A stretch of 64,000 nt of DNA from Woeseiaceae bacterium (GCA_028279985.1 JANQMR010000016.1:124001-188000), one strand, 5' to 3'. Shown: positions 32,627 to 41,037, counted from the first letter of the stretch. Notes: generated by a model not told the origin, from the sequence alone. Numbers and translations: made by a program.

Positions 32627-32703
32627 GGTGATGTAGCTCAGATGGTTAGAGCGGCGGACTCATAACCCGCAGGTCGGTGGTTCAATTCCACCCATCACCA
32701 CCA
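32627..32703 (+). tRNA. tRNA-Met (CAU)
   Basis: The 77-base cloverleaf has acceptor stem GGTGATG / CATCACC, discriminator A, encoded CCA and anticodon loop CTCATAA. It is read as elongator tRNA-Met; a lysidine-modified tRNA-Ile2 with the same CAT anticodon cannot be excluded by eye. One A-C mismatch closes the anticodon stem. Its last 23 bases serve as the left attachment site of the island. Confidence 0.92.
32681..32703 (+). other. attL, 3' end of tRNA-Met
   Basis: Sequence TTCAATTCCACCCATCACC plus ACCA, covering the T-loop and acceptor strand of the tRNA. The identical copy at 50578-50600 marks the other end. Integration reconstitutes an intact tRNA at this side, the usual outcome for tRNA-targeting integrases. 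Confidence 0.9.
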
Positions 32704-32990
32704 AACCCCTGTTTACTGATGTTCGCTGATATCCGGCGAAGTCAGTAAACTTATGAAATAAAAAGAAAAAGCAGATCAGTGGTGTTCGGTCTTGCTCGTT
32801 GACAGCCCGGAAATTGCTGGGGTATAAGGTGGGGTCTGATGCCCCAACCCCGGTTCTCTTTTGCAGGTTACCCCACCTGCGCTCGCAATCACCTATGCAG
32901 CTTGGGATTCGGCATTTTTTGGCGAGTTAGAAACTGTGGAATTGAATGGACGGCGGTTCAATTCCACATGCCCAGCGGCGGGCGTCAGCC

Positions 32991-34331
32991 GTGTTAACGG
33001 CAAGCAAAATCAAGAACGCAAAGGCCAAAGACCGACCGTACAAACTATACGATGCGGCCGGATTGTTCCTACTTGTCAATCCGAACGGCAAGAAGCACTG
33101 GCGTTACCGGTATCAGTACAACAACAAGGCGAAGACCCTGAGCCTGGGGCCGTATCCGCTCGTGTCGCTGAAGAAAGCGAGAGACGAGCGTGATGCAATG
33201 CTACTCATGCTGAAGGTCGGCATCGACCCGAGCGCGGAACGCAAGCAGGCGAAGCTAAGGGCGGCAAGAGAGGCTGCCGCTGAGGAAACCGCGGAAAGGA
33301 ACACGTTCGAATTCGTTGCGCTCGAGTACTTGCTGAAGCAGGCGGGGAAGCCGCCGAGATCGAACGCAAAGACTACGGTAGCGGATCTTCGTAGTAGATT
33401 CGATGGTGCGCTTGATGAATTGGCTGTCAATCCCAGAACTAAGGCGCGCGCCGGCACGCTCAAGACTATGCATCGCCGATTGGAGCGATGTGTTTTTCAG
33501 TATCTCGGCGGGCGTGTGATCAGTGAAATTACGCCGCCGGAAATACTCGCTGTGATTCGCAAGATTGAGGAACGCGGGGTTTTCGAGACGGCGCACCGGA
33601 CGCTCGCGATCTGCCGGCGTGTCTGCCGGTTCGCCGTAAGTGAGGGAAAAGCAGACTTCGATGCAGCTAGTAGTATCGACTCACGTGAATCGCTGGTGCC
33701 GTTCAAACGCGAACACTTTCCGGCGATCACAAAGCCGCGGGAGGTCGGGGAACTGATGCGCGCAATCCACGGCTATCAAGGCCAGCCGGCAACGGAAGCG
33801 GCGTTGAGGTTGTTACCGCTGGTGTTCGTCCGGCCGGGTGAGTTCCGCGCTGCGGAATGGCAAGAGATCGATCTTGATGCGGCGGAATGGCGCATTCCAG
33901 GCAGGCGGATGAAGATGGGTCGCGAGCACGTCGTTCCGCTCGCCGACCAGGCCGTCGCGATACTCGAGGAGCTGCAGCCGCTGACCGGAGAAGGCCGCTA
34001 CGTGTTTCCCGGCGTGCGTGGTCGAAATCGGTACATGTCCGAAAATACTCTGAACAGCGCACTACGCCGGCTCGGTTACTCGAAAGACCAGCACTGTCCG
34101 CACGGGTTTCGATCGACGGCGAGCACCTGTCTCAACGAATTGGGATTCCCGGGGGACGTCATCGAATTACAGCTTGCGCACAAACCGCTGGACAGGATCC
34201 GCGCCGCCTACAATCGGGCCGAACGACTCGAAGAGCGTCGGCAGATGATGCAGCAGTGGGCTGATTATCTCGATGAATTACGCATGGGTAAGAAAAAGAT
34301 CGTATCGATCCGGAGGAAGTCATCGGTGTGA
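32991..34331 (+). CDS. P4-type tyrosine integrase of the island
   Basis: The protein has about 446 residues from GTG 32991, which begins the family-typical N-terminus LTASKIKNAKAKDRPYKLYD and GLFLLVNPNGKKHWRYRY (DUF4102 arm-binding domain). The frame is also open to an ATG at 32946, but that leader is coded by a partial copy of the tRNA T-loop sequence. Catalytic residues are visible: Arg in VFVRPGEFRAAEW, HGFRSTAST as HxxR, LAHKPLDRI with the last His, and the nucleophile in RAAYNR. It is placed directly inside attL as expected. Confidence 0.93.
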   Translation: MLTASKIKNAKAKDRPYKLYDAAGLFLLVNPNGKKHWRYRYQYNNKAKTLSLGPYPLVSLKKARDERDAMLLMLKVGIDPSAERKQAKLRAAREAAAEETAERNTFEFVALEYLLKQAGKPPRSNAKTTVADLRSRFDGALDELAVNPRTKARAGTLKTMHRRLERCVFQYLGGRVISEITPPEILAVIRKIEERGVFETAHRTLAICRRVCRFAVSEGKADFDAASSIDSRESLVPFKREHFPAITKPREVGELMRAIHGYQGQPATEAALRLLPLVFVRPGEFRAAEWQEIDLDAAEWRIPGRRMKMGREHVVPLADQAVAILEELQPLTGEGRYVFPGVRGRNRYMSENTLNSALRRLGYSKDQHCPHGFRSTASTCLNELGFPGDVIELQLAHKPLDRIRAAYNRAERLEERRQMMQQWADYLDELRMGKKKIVSIRRKSSV

Positions 34332-34522
34332 GCAGGTGCCGCTAGTAAGAACGGCAATTACGTGAGTTTTATCCGCCAGTCATATACACAAACATTGTCT
34401 ACGTAAATTGTCGGCGCGAGATATGTTCAAGTATCTGCTTCGCTCTCGGGATGGCCATTCAATAAAGTTACTTTAACAGTCAGGGGGTGGCGCGCTGCAA
34501 ACATTGAAAAACAGATACTTCA

Positions 34523-34609
34523 ATGTCAGCTTTTAGTATAGACACTTGCCAAGACCGTAAGTCGAACCTGCAGCGGAATCTCAACGAAACACAGAATTCA
34601 ATCTGCTGA
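34523..34609 (+). CDS. Possible 28-residue peptide before the radical SAM gene
   Basis: This frame begins MSAFSIDTCQDRKSN and ends NSIC with a cysteine as last residue. It has two cysteines and several Asn/Gln residues. No good ribosome binding site is present upstream of the ATG. It could be the substrate of the downstream radical SAM enzyme or chance. Confidence is low because frames of this size are common by chance. Confidence 0.2.
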   Translation: MSAFSIDTCQDRKSNLQRNLNETQNSIC

Positions 34610-34689
34610 AGAGAGAAGTGGTATCAACGACGGCACGTCATTCGGGCTCTTGCCTCGTGTCGGATAATTATCCATTTCCGTGCACCACT

Positions 34690-34755
34690 ATGAGTGAGCT
34701 GTTGTCAGACGCGCATGTACTATACTTACTAAGCGTCTGCCGATACGGGAAGTAG
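34690..34755 (+). CDS. Possible 21-residue peptide directly before the radical SAM gene
   Basis: The frame begins MSELLSDAHVLYLL and ends VCRYGK, stopping four bases before the radical SAM start. PQQ and related precursors are similarly short and sit next to their radical SAM enzyme, so the position is suggestive. The ATG has no clear ribosome binding site, and the possible -10 box of the operon lies inside the frame, which would leave it untranscribed. Treat as a candidate only. Confidence 0.25.
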   Translation: MSELLSDAHVLYLLSVCRYGK

Positions 34756-34759
34756 AATT

Positions 34760-36256
34760 ATGCAACCTTCCAACAACGCAGGAATCAGAAGCATCCAGAT
34801 GGCTAGTTCTACAGACAGTGGCTGCGACACAACCTGTAATTTATGCAGCAAGCACGCGTTTGGAATGATGTCGCCGATCTCAATTAAGCGCCGCGGTCCA
34901 GCACAGCCTACGCGCCTGGTTCCTGACTTCGTTATTCCGACCTTAGCCCACATCGAAATCACGTATGCCTGCATGGAAGATTGCGTAATGTGCTACAACC
35001 CGGTCCGCACCAAGCCCGATCGTGGAAAGAAGGCTCTGGTTAGCAAAATTGTTAGTCGACTCGCTCGGAGCCAAGTGCCGCACACCTACCTTATTGGCGG
35101 GGAGCCAACTTATGGATTTTCATCACAGGAACTAAATGATTATGTAGAAGAGCTATTCAACGCGGGAAGCTCCGTAACTATTGTCACTAACGGTCAAATA
35201 AGACTGAAGAACATCACGTCGAACTTGGCTTGTTTCGGAGTCTCACTACATGGAGCCGACGCTGAGAGTCATGACAGCATCACGCGGTTGAAAGGCTCTT
35301 GGGAGCGAGCTGTTGCGACAGCTCGCTCTTACGTTGAAGAGGGGCACGACGTTAGAATTATCTCTGTTGTGATGGGTAGGAACTATGATCACATGTATCG
35401 CCTCGCAGAGTTGGCTTGGGAAATAGGCGCGCATGCAGTCTACTATGACATATACGAGCCAGGGGGTATTGGCGAACGAAACTCACATAGTGCTTCGCTC
35501 AACCTAGAACCAACCGCGAGTCAACTACGAGACGCCATATCGTTGATTCTGCAAGCGAAGGATGACTTCCCTTTTCGTGGAAGCATAGGGTTTGGAACGG
35601 CCGTTCCGTTCTGCTTCGATGAGCGGCTAATAGAACGTGGGATGCAATCTGCGTGCGGCGCTGGAACATGGTTCTGCGCAATTTCATCTACTGGGGATTT
35701 GAGAGTCTGTAACCAATCCAAGACCGTTTTTGGCAATGTCCTCCGACAAGACATGCCGGACATTTGGACTTGTCCAGAGTTGGATTCTAACTTCCGTGAT
35801 CTCTCTTGGGTCGATGAACCATGCTCTTCCTGCCCGGTTCTCAGCGAATGTGGCGGAGGTTGCAAGGTAGATGAAGGGTGTGAGTCGGGGGAGTTCTGCA
35901 TTGATCGGATTGTGCGAGGCCTTCCCGAAGAGACTAAGCTAAAGCTCGAGAAAAGCGACCTGAGACGGTTCCATGATTTCTCTATTCCAGAACACCATAG
36001 AGTTCTACGAACCTCTCGCTATTTGCGAGTTGTTGATCAGTATCGCGATCAAGGCGACGTATTTTTTAAGACGCGTTACCAAACGGTTCGGATTCAAGGG
36101 CAAGAAGAATCACTGATTCGTACAATCGCCAGTACTAGCGGGACTTTTGACGAGGGCGAATTTCTACGATCTTTCGAATCCGTCGCCAGTGTCGACGAGC
36201 TGCGGCGCTTCGTCTCTGTGCTTGTGAAAACCGGAGCCGTCGAGGTGGTGATCTAA
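34760..36256 (+). CDS. Radical SAM/SPASM protein with PqqD-like C-terminus
   Basis: This 498-residue protein has a radical SAM cluster motif CMEDCVMC near residues 74-81 and IGGEPTYGF (the GGE motif). A SPASM-type region follows with CGAGTWFCAISSTGDLRVC near 293-311 and CSSCPVLSECGGGCK near 355-369, which would bind auxiliary iron-sulfur clusters. The last 90 residues (from SRYLRVVDQYRDQGDVFF) look like a PqqD-type winged helix that could hold a leader peptide. An extra N-terminal cysteine group (CDTTCNLC) precedes the core. The likely role is maturation of a peptide or protein; no known family is recognised. Confidence 0.85.
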   Translation: MQPSNNAGIRSIQMASSTDSGCDTTCNLCSKHAFGMMSPISIKRRGPAQPTRLVPDFVIPTLAHIEITYACMEDCVMCYNPVRTKPDRGKKALVSKIVSRLARSQVPHTYLIGGEPTYGFSSQELNDYVEELFNAGSSVTIVTNGQIRLKNITSNLACFGVSLHGADAESHDSITRLKGSWERAVATARSYVEEGHDVRIISVVMGRNYDHMYRLAELAWEIGAHAVYYDIYEPGGIGERNSHSASLNLEPTASQLRDAISLILQAKDDFPFRGSIGFGTAVPFCFDERLIERGMQSACGAGTWFCAISSTGDLRVCNQSKTVFGNVLRQDMPDIWTCPELDSNFRDLSWVDEPCSSCPVLSECGGGCKVDEGCESGEFCIDRIVRGLPEETKLKLEKSDLRRFHDFSIPEHHRVLRTSRYLRVVDQYRDQGDVFFKTRYQTVRIQGQEESLIRTIASTSGTFDEGEFLRSFESVASVDELRRFVSVLVKTGAVEVVI

Positions 36257-36257
36257 T

Positions 36258-36860
36258 ATGGCTAATGCCATTCGCACTGAATATGAACTTGGAATCGCAC
36301 TAGATGCGCTCTGGTCTGATATATCGAACGATTGCGCACAATGTACGGACCCCGATTGCAAGGGCTATGTCTGGCTAACGAAAGGAGACAAAGTCAGGTT
36401 CATTGACAACGGCATTCCGTTTATTCGAGCCAACGGTATCCATGGTCCGTGCTTCATTGACTCCTACCGTCGCACGGCCACCGGCGTTCTCGATCCGGCC
36501 GTACGATCGCCGGATTGTCCCCATAGATTATCGACGGGTCTCTGTACAATCCACGCTAATCGACCTTTACCTTGCCGGATGTATCCTCTCAGCCTCGAAG
36601 TTCTAGGCACGGGTGAGGCATTCTGGGTCCTCCATACAAATTGTGCTCACGTTCGACGCCTTACAGGTGGCGGCGGTTTGCAGCCCCTTATTGAGAAAAT
36701 TGGGCAGCTACTTGACAGTCTTGCCCCCAAACTAACACAGGATGTGCTCGGCTCGTTTGCCAAAGTTTCAGAACTTTCTGAGCCAACGCTGGATGAAAGC
36801 GACATCATTCGAATCCGACCCACGAGTGTCTCGAACAAAAGAGTGGAGTACTTACAATGA
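36258..36860 (+). CDS. YkgJ-like cysteine-cluster protein
   Basis: This 200-residue protein has cysteines spaced like the YkgJ/UPF0153 family: CAQCTDPDCKG near 28, GPCFI near 64, CPHRLSTGLCTIHANRPLPCRMYPL near 87-111 (given here as part of the pattern) and NCAHV. The family is thought to bind iron-sulfur or zinc. It starts one base after the radical SAM stop and overlaps the next gene by 4 bases, so the three form one operon. Its job is unknown; a redox or cluster partner of the radical SAM enzyme is inferred. Confidence 0.75.
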   Translation: MANAIRTEYELGIALDALWSDISNDCAQCTDPDCKGYVWLTKGDKVRFIDNGIPFIRANGIHGPCFIDSYRRTATGVLDPAVRSPDCPHRLSTGLCTIHANRPLPCRMYPLSLEVLGTGEAFWVLHTNCAHVRRLTGGGGLQPLIEKIGQLLDSLAPKLTQDVLGSFAKVSELSEPTLDESDIIRIRPTSVSNKRVEYLQ

Positions 36861-37294
36861 GCAAATGTGTGGCAGAGCAATTTGGCGAGAGAATACTTTC
36901 GCTTGAGTTAATTGATCCCAACCCCGGCGGAAAGATTACGATCACTCCCCTTCCTACTATGTCCCGTCAAGAAATTCGCCTAAGACTGTCGAAGGTCCTG
37001 ATAGACTACGCGCGTTGGGCGAAGGAACTGGAGCGCACCGCGAGACTCAGAAAGATTGAACTCGTAGAAATGGGCGAAAAGGAACTGGAGAAGATGATCG
37101 CGAACCTCTCTGGGAACGTCGAGCAGACTTTGCCGAAGCGGCACTATACGGATGTGGCGGCCGAACGGATAGTAGCCGACTATCAACTTGTCCAAGCAGG
37201 CTTCGCTCTTGCGAGCAGACGATTGGAGAAACTCAACACTGAAGAAGATGGGAAAAACAAGGTCCAAAAGCCTAAGAAAAAACCAAAACGGTAG
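36857..37294 (+). CDS. Unrecognised small protein of the radical SAM operon
   Basis: The 145-residue product starts by ATGA overlap with the YkgJ-like gene. The N-terminus has a beta-rich stretch (ERILSLELIDPNPGGKITITP) truncated here, the middle is strongly helical (SRQEIRLRLSKVLIDYARWAKEL in part), and the end is a Lys-rich tail (KVQKPKKKPKR). No signal peptide or membrane segment. It may be a substrate or an adaptor of the radical SAM enzyme. No family is recognised. Confidence 0.65.
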   Translation: MSKCVAEQFGERILSLELIDPNPGGKITITPLPTMSRQEIRLRLSKVLIDYARWAKELERTARLRKIELVEMGEKELEKMIANLSGNVEQTLPKRHYTDVAAERIVADYQLVQAGFALASRRLEKLNTEEDGKNKVQKPKKKPKR

Positions 37295-37706
37295 ACGATC
37301 TTGTTTCAGCGGCCAAATTGAAGGTGGCACCTTAGCTAGAGACTGCACAGAGAATGATTTTGTAGATTTGGAGCGTTAGCTCCAAAGTATTCGTGTTACT
37401 TGTGACGAAGGTGTGGTCCTAGGGACTGGTACGGCGCATACGATTCTGAAGGTGCTCGACCCTATTGCTTCTTGCATATGCAGATAACTTCGGCTCGACG
37501 CACCCGTCCACAACAACGCCCGGGGCCCCAAGACCGTATTAGAGCCGCGTGTTGCTATGAACTGGGCCAAGCGCTTAAAACACGTGTTCAGAATTGAAAT
37601 CGAAACGTATAGACAGCGCGCTAGTGTGGAACCATCGATCCGTGCGAAAGTGATTTATAGGGGGCCTTCGGCGTGGGCGAAGAGTAAATCCTAGCTCAGT
37701 GGGGTG
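37295..37706. other. Spacer with IS91-like transposase remnant
   Basis: No intact gene. A 45-codon piece resembling an IS91-family transposase C-terminus is inside (see 37557-37694). The rest shows no feature that can be supported. Confidence 0.5.
37557..37694 (+). pseudogene. Decayed IS91-like transposase fragment
   Basis: The frame begins MNWAKRLKHVFRIEIETYRQ and continues ASVEPSIRAKVIYR. IS91-type transposases end with a similar MxWAxRLKRVFxIDIETC block followed by a VEDPxVIxKIL segment, so this seems to be a remnant with lost cysteines and a deletion. Flanking transposase sequence is absent. The match is by memory of the family pattern, so confidence is moderate. Confidence 0.5.
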
Positions 37707-37991
37707 CTAGTGCTCGGGCGACGTGTTGTTGCGCCCGGACTTAGTGATAGCCGCATGAAGTAGCGTTCCCGACCACAACCTTGTGTTCCCGACGCAGGCG
37801 TCGGGCTGCGGAATCACTCCTTTTCCTAGCAAGTAGTAGAACTGCGTGCGGCCGATCGGCAGCAAACCCCGATGAGCCGGGCGTGTGTGAGTGGCCGGGC
37901 GACTGTATATGTCGCTGGCTCGATAGTAGATTTCCGTGTTTAAACCTATTTGCTGTGATGTTGAAGTTTGAACTTGGGCTGTAGTAATCAT
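37707..37991 (-). CDS. AlpA/excisionase-like small HTH protein
   Basis: The 94-residue protein from ATG 37991 ends in a MerR/AlpA-type winged helix: GLLPIGRTQFYYLLGKGVIP followed by QPDACVGNTRLW. Such proteins act as excisionases or as activators of integrase genes in P4-type islands. It would be the recombination directionality factor for the integrase at 33 kb. A weak GAGAG lies upstream of the start. The N-terminal 45 residues are not recognised. Confidence 0.65.
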   Translation of the reverse strand: MITTAQVQTSTSQQIGLNTEIYYRASDIYSRPATHTRPAHRGLLPIGRTQFYYLLGKGVIPQPDACVGNTRLWSGTLLHAAITKSGRNNTSPEH

Positions 37992-38545
37992 CGATAAGAG
38001 TCTCTCAAAATAGTTGCTTGCCCTTTTCTGCCATAGCTGGCAGTTACGACGTGCGTGAATAATTGAAGGGTACAAAGTACCCTCAGGATTAAGTTGTGAA
38101 AGTGAGCGTCGATCAGCCGCGTTTTTGGAAATCGTGGGCAGCCGCATGTCTGTGATGATGCGATACACTGAGGCCGTGCTGCACTTGGCTGCGCACATCA
38201 CCTCGGCGGGGCGTAGAAGGCATTGGTGCCTTTACTCCGGGAGCGGGGTCGGTTGACCTGTGGGAACTGCGACTTCTCGCACGGCCCATTTCAGCTTGAG
38301 CAGAGTTTCTCAAGGCCTATTAGGCTAACATGGTTTGGCGACGGTTATTTCTCGTTAGTGGTCACTTTACGACCTCTACCGATGAATTTCCTGCCTACTC
38401 CGATTCTCCCGGTATGAACCGGCCCAGCATGCCGCGAGCAGCTGGGACAGTTCATATCAAGAGAACAGCAGTGACTCGGATAGTGCGCAAGAGGCGAGGT
38501 GATACGGATTTCTACCGAAGTCCTCTCGCAATTACAGGCAAAAGG
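37992..38545. other. Spacer without a supportable gene
   Basis: These 554 bases hold only short frames on both strands that look like chance. No repeats longer than about 10 bases, tRNA or clear promoter was seen. Confidence 0.4.
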
Positions 38546-38872
38546 CTAGTCCTCGTTCGGAAGTTTCGTGGGCGCATCGGGCTCTCGCGCTGATGCTGCT
38601 GAAGTTTCAGGTTTCGCGGCAGTCGACTTCTGTTTGTCAATCAAGGCATCGACTTCATTCAGAAGATTCCGCCCTCTGGACTGCAAGTCGCGCAAAACCA
38701 TATACAAGCCTTGAGTGTTTGGCTCGGCTTCGTCAGATTTGAATAGTTCGTAGACCGCTTCGCCAACGAAACTATGGGCATCGTGAAGATTCAGCAAGTG
38801 GTCCCGGATATCTATGAGTTCAGTAACTGGAAGCGGTCCTTCCGCTTCTAACGTAGAATCGTTCGTGGTCAT
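38546..38872 (-). CDS. Unrecognised 108-residue protein
   Basis: ATG 38872 is preceded by AAGGAGCAGGTT, a good ribosome binding site, which decides the start. The central part is helical (ELIDIRDHLLNLHDAHSFVG, then LYMVLRDLQSRGRNLLNEVD) and the last 30 residues are a disordered Ala/Pro/Glu-rich tail. It is divergent from a small XRE protein 235 bases away. No family is recognised. Confidence 0.65.
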   Translation of the reverse strand: MTTNDSTLEAEGPLPVTELIDIRDHLLNLHDAHSFVGEAVYELFKSDEAEPNTQGLYMVLRDLQSRGRNLLNEVDALIDKQKSTAAKPETSAASAREPDAPTKLPNED

Positions 38873-39066
38873 AACCTGCTCCTTAATCGGTAAGGTTGTG
38901 ATTAGTCGTCCGTCTGGTGAGCCGAAATCTCGCCAGGCGGGCGCATTCGTAAGCGTCAAGTTTCTCGATTTTCTCTGGTCTGCAAACTCCTCCTTTGGCC
39001 CGCTCGGGCAGTTATTGTCTATATCGGATAGGCGATAGTTTGTATCATAAGCAATTGTTTATACTG

Positions 39067-39097
39067 AATCAATATAGCATATCTATTAATCAATATA
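39067..39097. promoter_or_regulatory. Direct repeat upstream of the small XRE gene
   Basis: AATCAATATA occurs at 39067-39076 and 39088-39097, 21 bases apart, that is two helical turns on the same face. It ends 11 bases before the XRE start at 39108, fitting an operator for self-repression. Confidence 0.45.
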
Positions 39098-39107
39098 TTG
39101 TATCGAA

Positions 39108-39320
39108 ATGACTCCCAAACAATGCAAAATGGCTCGTGTGGCCCTTGGCTGGACGGTAGCGGAGTTGGCCAAAAGGGCGGATGTAATGCCGAACACGGTA
39201 TCCAATTTCGAGCTGGGCCGCGGTGTATTGATGTCTACCGCAAAGGTGCTTGAGCACGCATTAGTCGAGTCGGGCAAGGTGCGGTTTGAAGGTGACACGT
39301 GTGTATGTGTCGAAGATTAG
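39108..39320 (+). CDS. Small XRE-family DNA-binding protein
   Basis: This 70-residue protein is almost only a helix-turn-helix (MARVALGWTVAELAKRADVM, then TVSNFELGRGVLM). The pattern is Cro/C1 type. A direct repeat lies over its promoter. Its targets are unknown; it may set expression of the divergent 108-residue gene or of the AbiE genes downstream. Confidence 0.85.
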   Translation: MTPKQCKMARVALGWTVAELAKRADVMPNTVSNFELGRGVLMSTAKVLEHALVESGKVRFEGDTCVCVED

Positions 39321-39385
39321 ATGCCAAGCGTGAAGAGCGGCAATTTACGCCTTCCCATATAAGAAGTGGTTGAAAGAGTTGCGTT

Positions 39386-39468
39386 ATTCACGTATCTGAT
39401 GAATAAAGTTACTCTACATAGATAGATTTAAGGTATAGTAGCGACACTATTTCACTATATACGTGAAT
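39386..39468. promoter_or_regulatory. Inverted repeats before the AbiE operon
   Basis: ATTCACGTAT (39386-39395) and ATACGTGAAT (39459-39468) are perfect reverse complements 63 bases apart. The second also overlaps a shorter dyad TTCAC-7-GTGAA (39451-39467). AbiEi antitoxins are known to repress their own operons by binding paired inverted repeats, so these are good operator candidates. The last repeat ends one base before the abiEi-like ATG. Confidence 0.6.
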
Positions 39469-39469
39469 T

Positions 39470-40273
39470 ATGAGCTATTTGTCACAAAACACAGCTCTTC
39501 GGCTTGCGGATGACCTCGTCGCCGATGGCAAGATGCACTTCACCTTTGATGAGGCCCGCGAGCGCCTCGGCCAATCGCCGCCGGCCACCGGCAATTTGCT
39601 GCAACGCATGATTGCTGCAGGGCTCATCGACCGCGTGCGTCGTGGGCACTACGTTGTCCGTCCGCTAGGCGTACTTGGAACACCGTCGGTTGCCGAGGAG
39701 GTTTCGTTGGCGGTAGGTGCGGCCTTTGCCGGCATTCCTCATCGCATGGCCTATCGAACCGCACTGGACGAGCACGACCTCATCGTTCACCCGGCTCGGT
39801 CTATCTATGTCGCTACGCCCAAGCGCATCCGCTCGAAGACTTTGTCCGGCAGGCCGTTGCACATCGTTCAGGAGCCCGAGTCCGATATCAATGTCGGTGC
39901 GATTGCGTGTGGCCAATCATGGGTTTCCAGTGTGGAGCGGGCGCTACTGGATGCCGCAATGCGGCCGAACCTCGTGGGCGGCGCCACGGTTTTGGCGACG
40001 GCAATCGTCGCTGCTGGCAACAGAGTCGATGTCACGGCACTTACCCGTTACGCACAAGAACTGGCTTGGGCAGCCGCGTTGCGCCGGATTGGATCGATCG
40101 CCGACGCGCTTGAAGTCGAGGGCCTGGCAGGCCGGTTGCAGCCACTCAAACCGCCGACTGCCGACCTGGATCTCGAACCCGGTTCAGACAAGCCTCGGGT
40201 ATGGCGAGATGCTCGCTGGCGCATGCGTTGGCCACAATCCGTTGCTGAAATTGCCAGTGTTGCGAAGCAATGA
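39470..40273 (+). CDS. AbiEi-type antitoxin
   Basis: The 267-residue protein has an N-terminal winged helix (FTFDEARERLGQSPPATGNL, then IDRVRRGHYVVRPLG) and the AbiEi C-terminal domain (GIPHRMAYRTALDEHDL; WVSSVERALLDA). AbiEi neutralises the AbiEii nucleotidyltransferase and represses the operon. It overlaps the next gene by ATGA. Inverted repeats lie directly upstream. Confidence 0.88.
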   Translation: MSYLSQNTALRLADDLVADGKMHFTFDEARERLGQSPPATGNLLQRMIAAGLIDRVRRGHYVVRPLGVLGTPSVAEEVSLAVGAAFAGIPHRMAYRTALDEHDLIVHPARSIYVATPKRIRSKTLSGRPLHIVQEPESDINVGAIACGQSWVSSVERALLDAAMRPNLVGGATVLATAIVAAGNRVDVTALTRYAQELAWAAALRRIGSIADALEVEGLAGRLQPLKPPTADLDLEPGSDKPRVWRDARWRMRWPQSVAEIASVAKQ

Positions 40274-41037
40274 CGACCAGGGCGCATATCACCCGGCGCG
40301 CAGCAAAAGACGGAGTTCCCGCAAGAACGGTTGAGCGAGACTATGTCCTGGCTCATGTCATTGCCGGCGTGGCAACGCTAGGGGATGAAACCTCTTTGGT
40401 GTTCAAGGGCGGAACGGCGCTGCGTCTCTGTCATTTCGATGAGTACCGCTACTCTGCGGACCTCGACTTCTCGCTAGTCTCGGGTTCTATCGATGACGGT
40501 TACGCTTCGATAAGCAGCGCGCTTGAGGCCACGAGTGGATCGATCGAGGGATTGCGCCTGACTGACGACGAACCGCCTCGGATTGCCTATGTTGGCCCGC
40601 TTGGCCGGGAGCGGACGTTAAAGCTCGATCTCGCCGGCGACGAACTGGTTTTGAATACGGAAAGGCAAGGACTTTTGCCGCGCTGGCCAGATTTGCCACA
40701 GAATGCGAGCGTGCTTGTATACACGCTAGATGAGATTGCGGGTGAAAAATTGCGCTGCGTGCTCCAACGTTTGCAGTGCCGGGACCTATACGATCTATTG
40801 GTCTTGTTTGAAGAAGGGCAGGTCGATGTCGCTGAGGCTGCTGCGATTTTCCGGCCGAAAGCGGAGCACCGCGAAATTGACCCTGATTCTTTTGCAGCGA
40901 AGTACCGCGAACGCATCGATCAATATCGGAAGCGATGGGACACAGAATTGAGCGAACACGTAGCCGGTGATGTGCCGCACTTCGGTGAGGTAGAACGCCG
41001 GGTTGCCCGCAACCTCCGTAAGGCCGGGTTGTTATAG
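40270..41037 (+). CDS. AbiEii-type nucleotidyltransferase toxin
   Basis: The 255-residue protein has the nucleotidyltransferase core LVFKGGTALRLCHFDEYRYSADLDFS in part: GGTALR followed by SxDLDF, the hallmark of AbiEii/AbiGii toxins. Homologues add nucleotides to tRNA acceptor stems or otherwise halt growth on phage infection. It forms a type IV toxin-antitoxin pair with the gene before it. Length and motif are intact. Confidence 0.88.
   Translation: MTTRAHITRRAAKDGVPARTVERDYVLAHVIAGVATLGDETSLVFKGGTALRLCHFDEYRYSADLDFSLVSGSIDDGYASISSALEATSGSIEGLRLTDDEPPRIAYVGPLGRERTLKLDLAGDELVLNTERQGLLPRWPDLPQNASVLVYTLDEIAGEKLRCVLQRLQCRDLYDLLVLFEEGQVDVAEAAAIFRPKAEHREIDPDSFAAKYRERIDQYRKRWDTELSEHVAGDVPHFGEVERRVARNLRKAGLL

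Larger units (their letters stand above)
34332..34759. other. AT-rich spacer before the radical SAM operon, with micro-ORFs
   Basis: No full-size gene is visible in these 428 bases. Two micro-ORFs deserve note and are listed separately (34523-34609 and 34690-34755). TATACT at 34721-34726 could be the -10 box of the radical SAM operon; no well-spaced -35 box was found. GGGAAG at 34747-34752 is a plausible ribosome binding site for the ATG at 34760. Confidence 0.5.
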
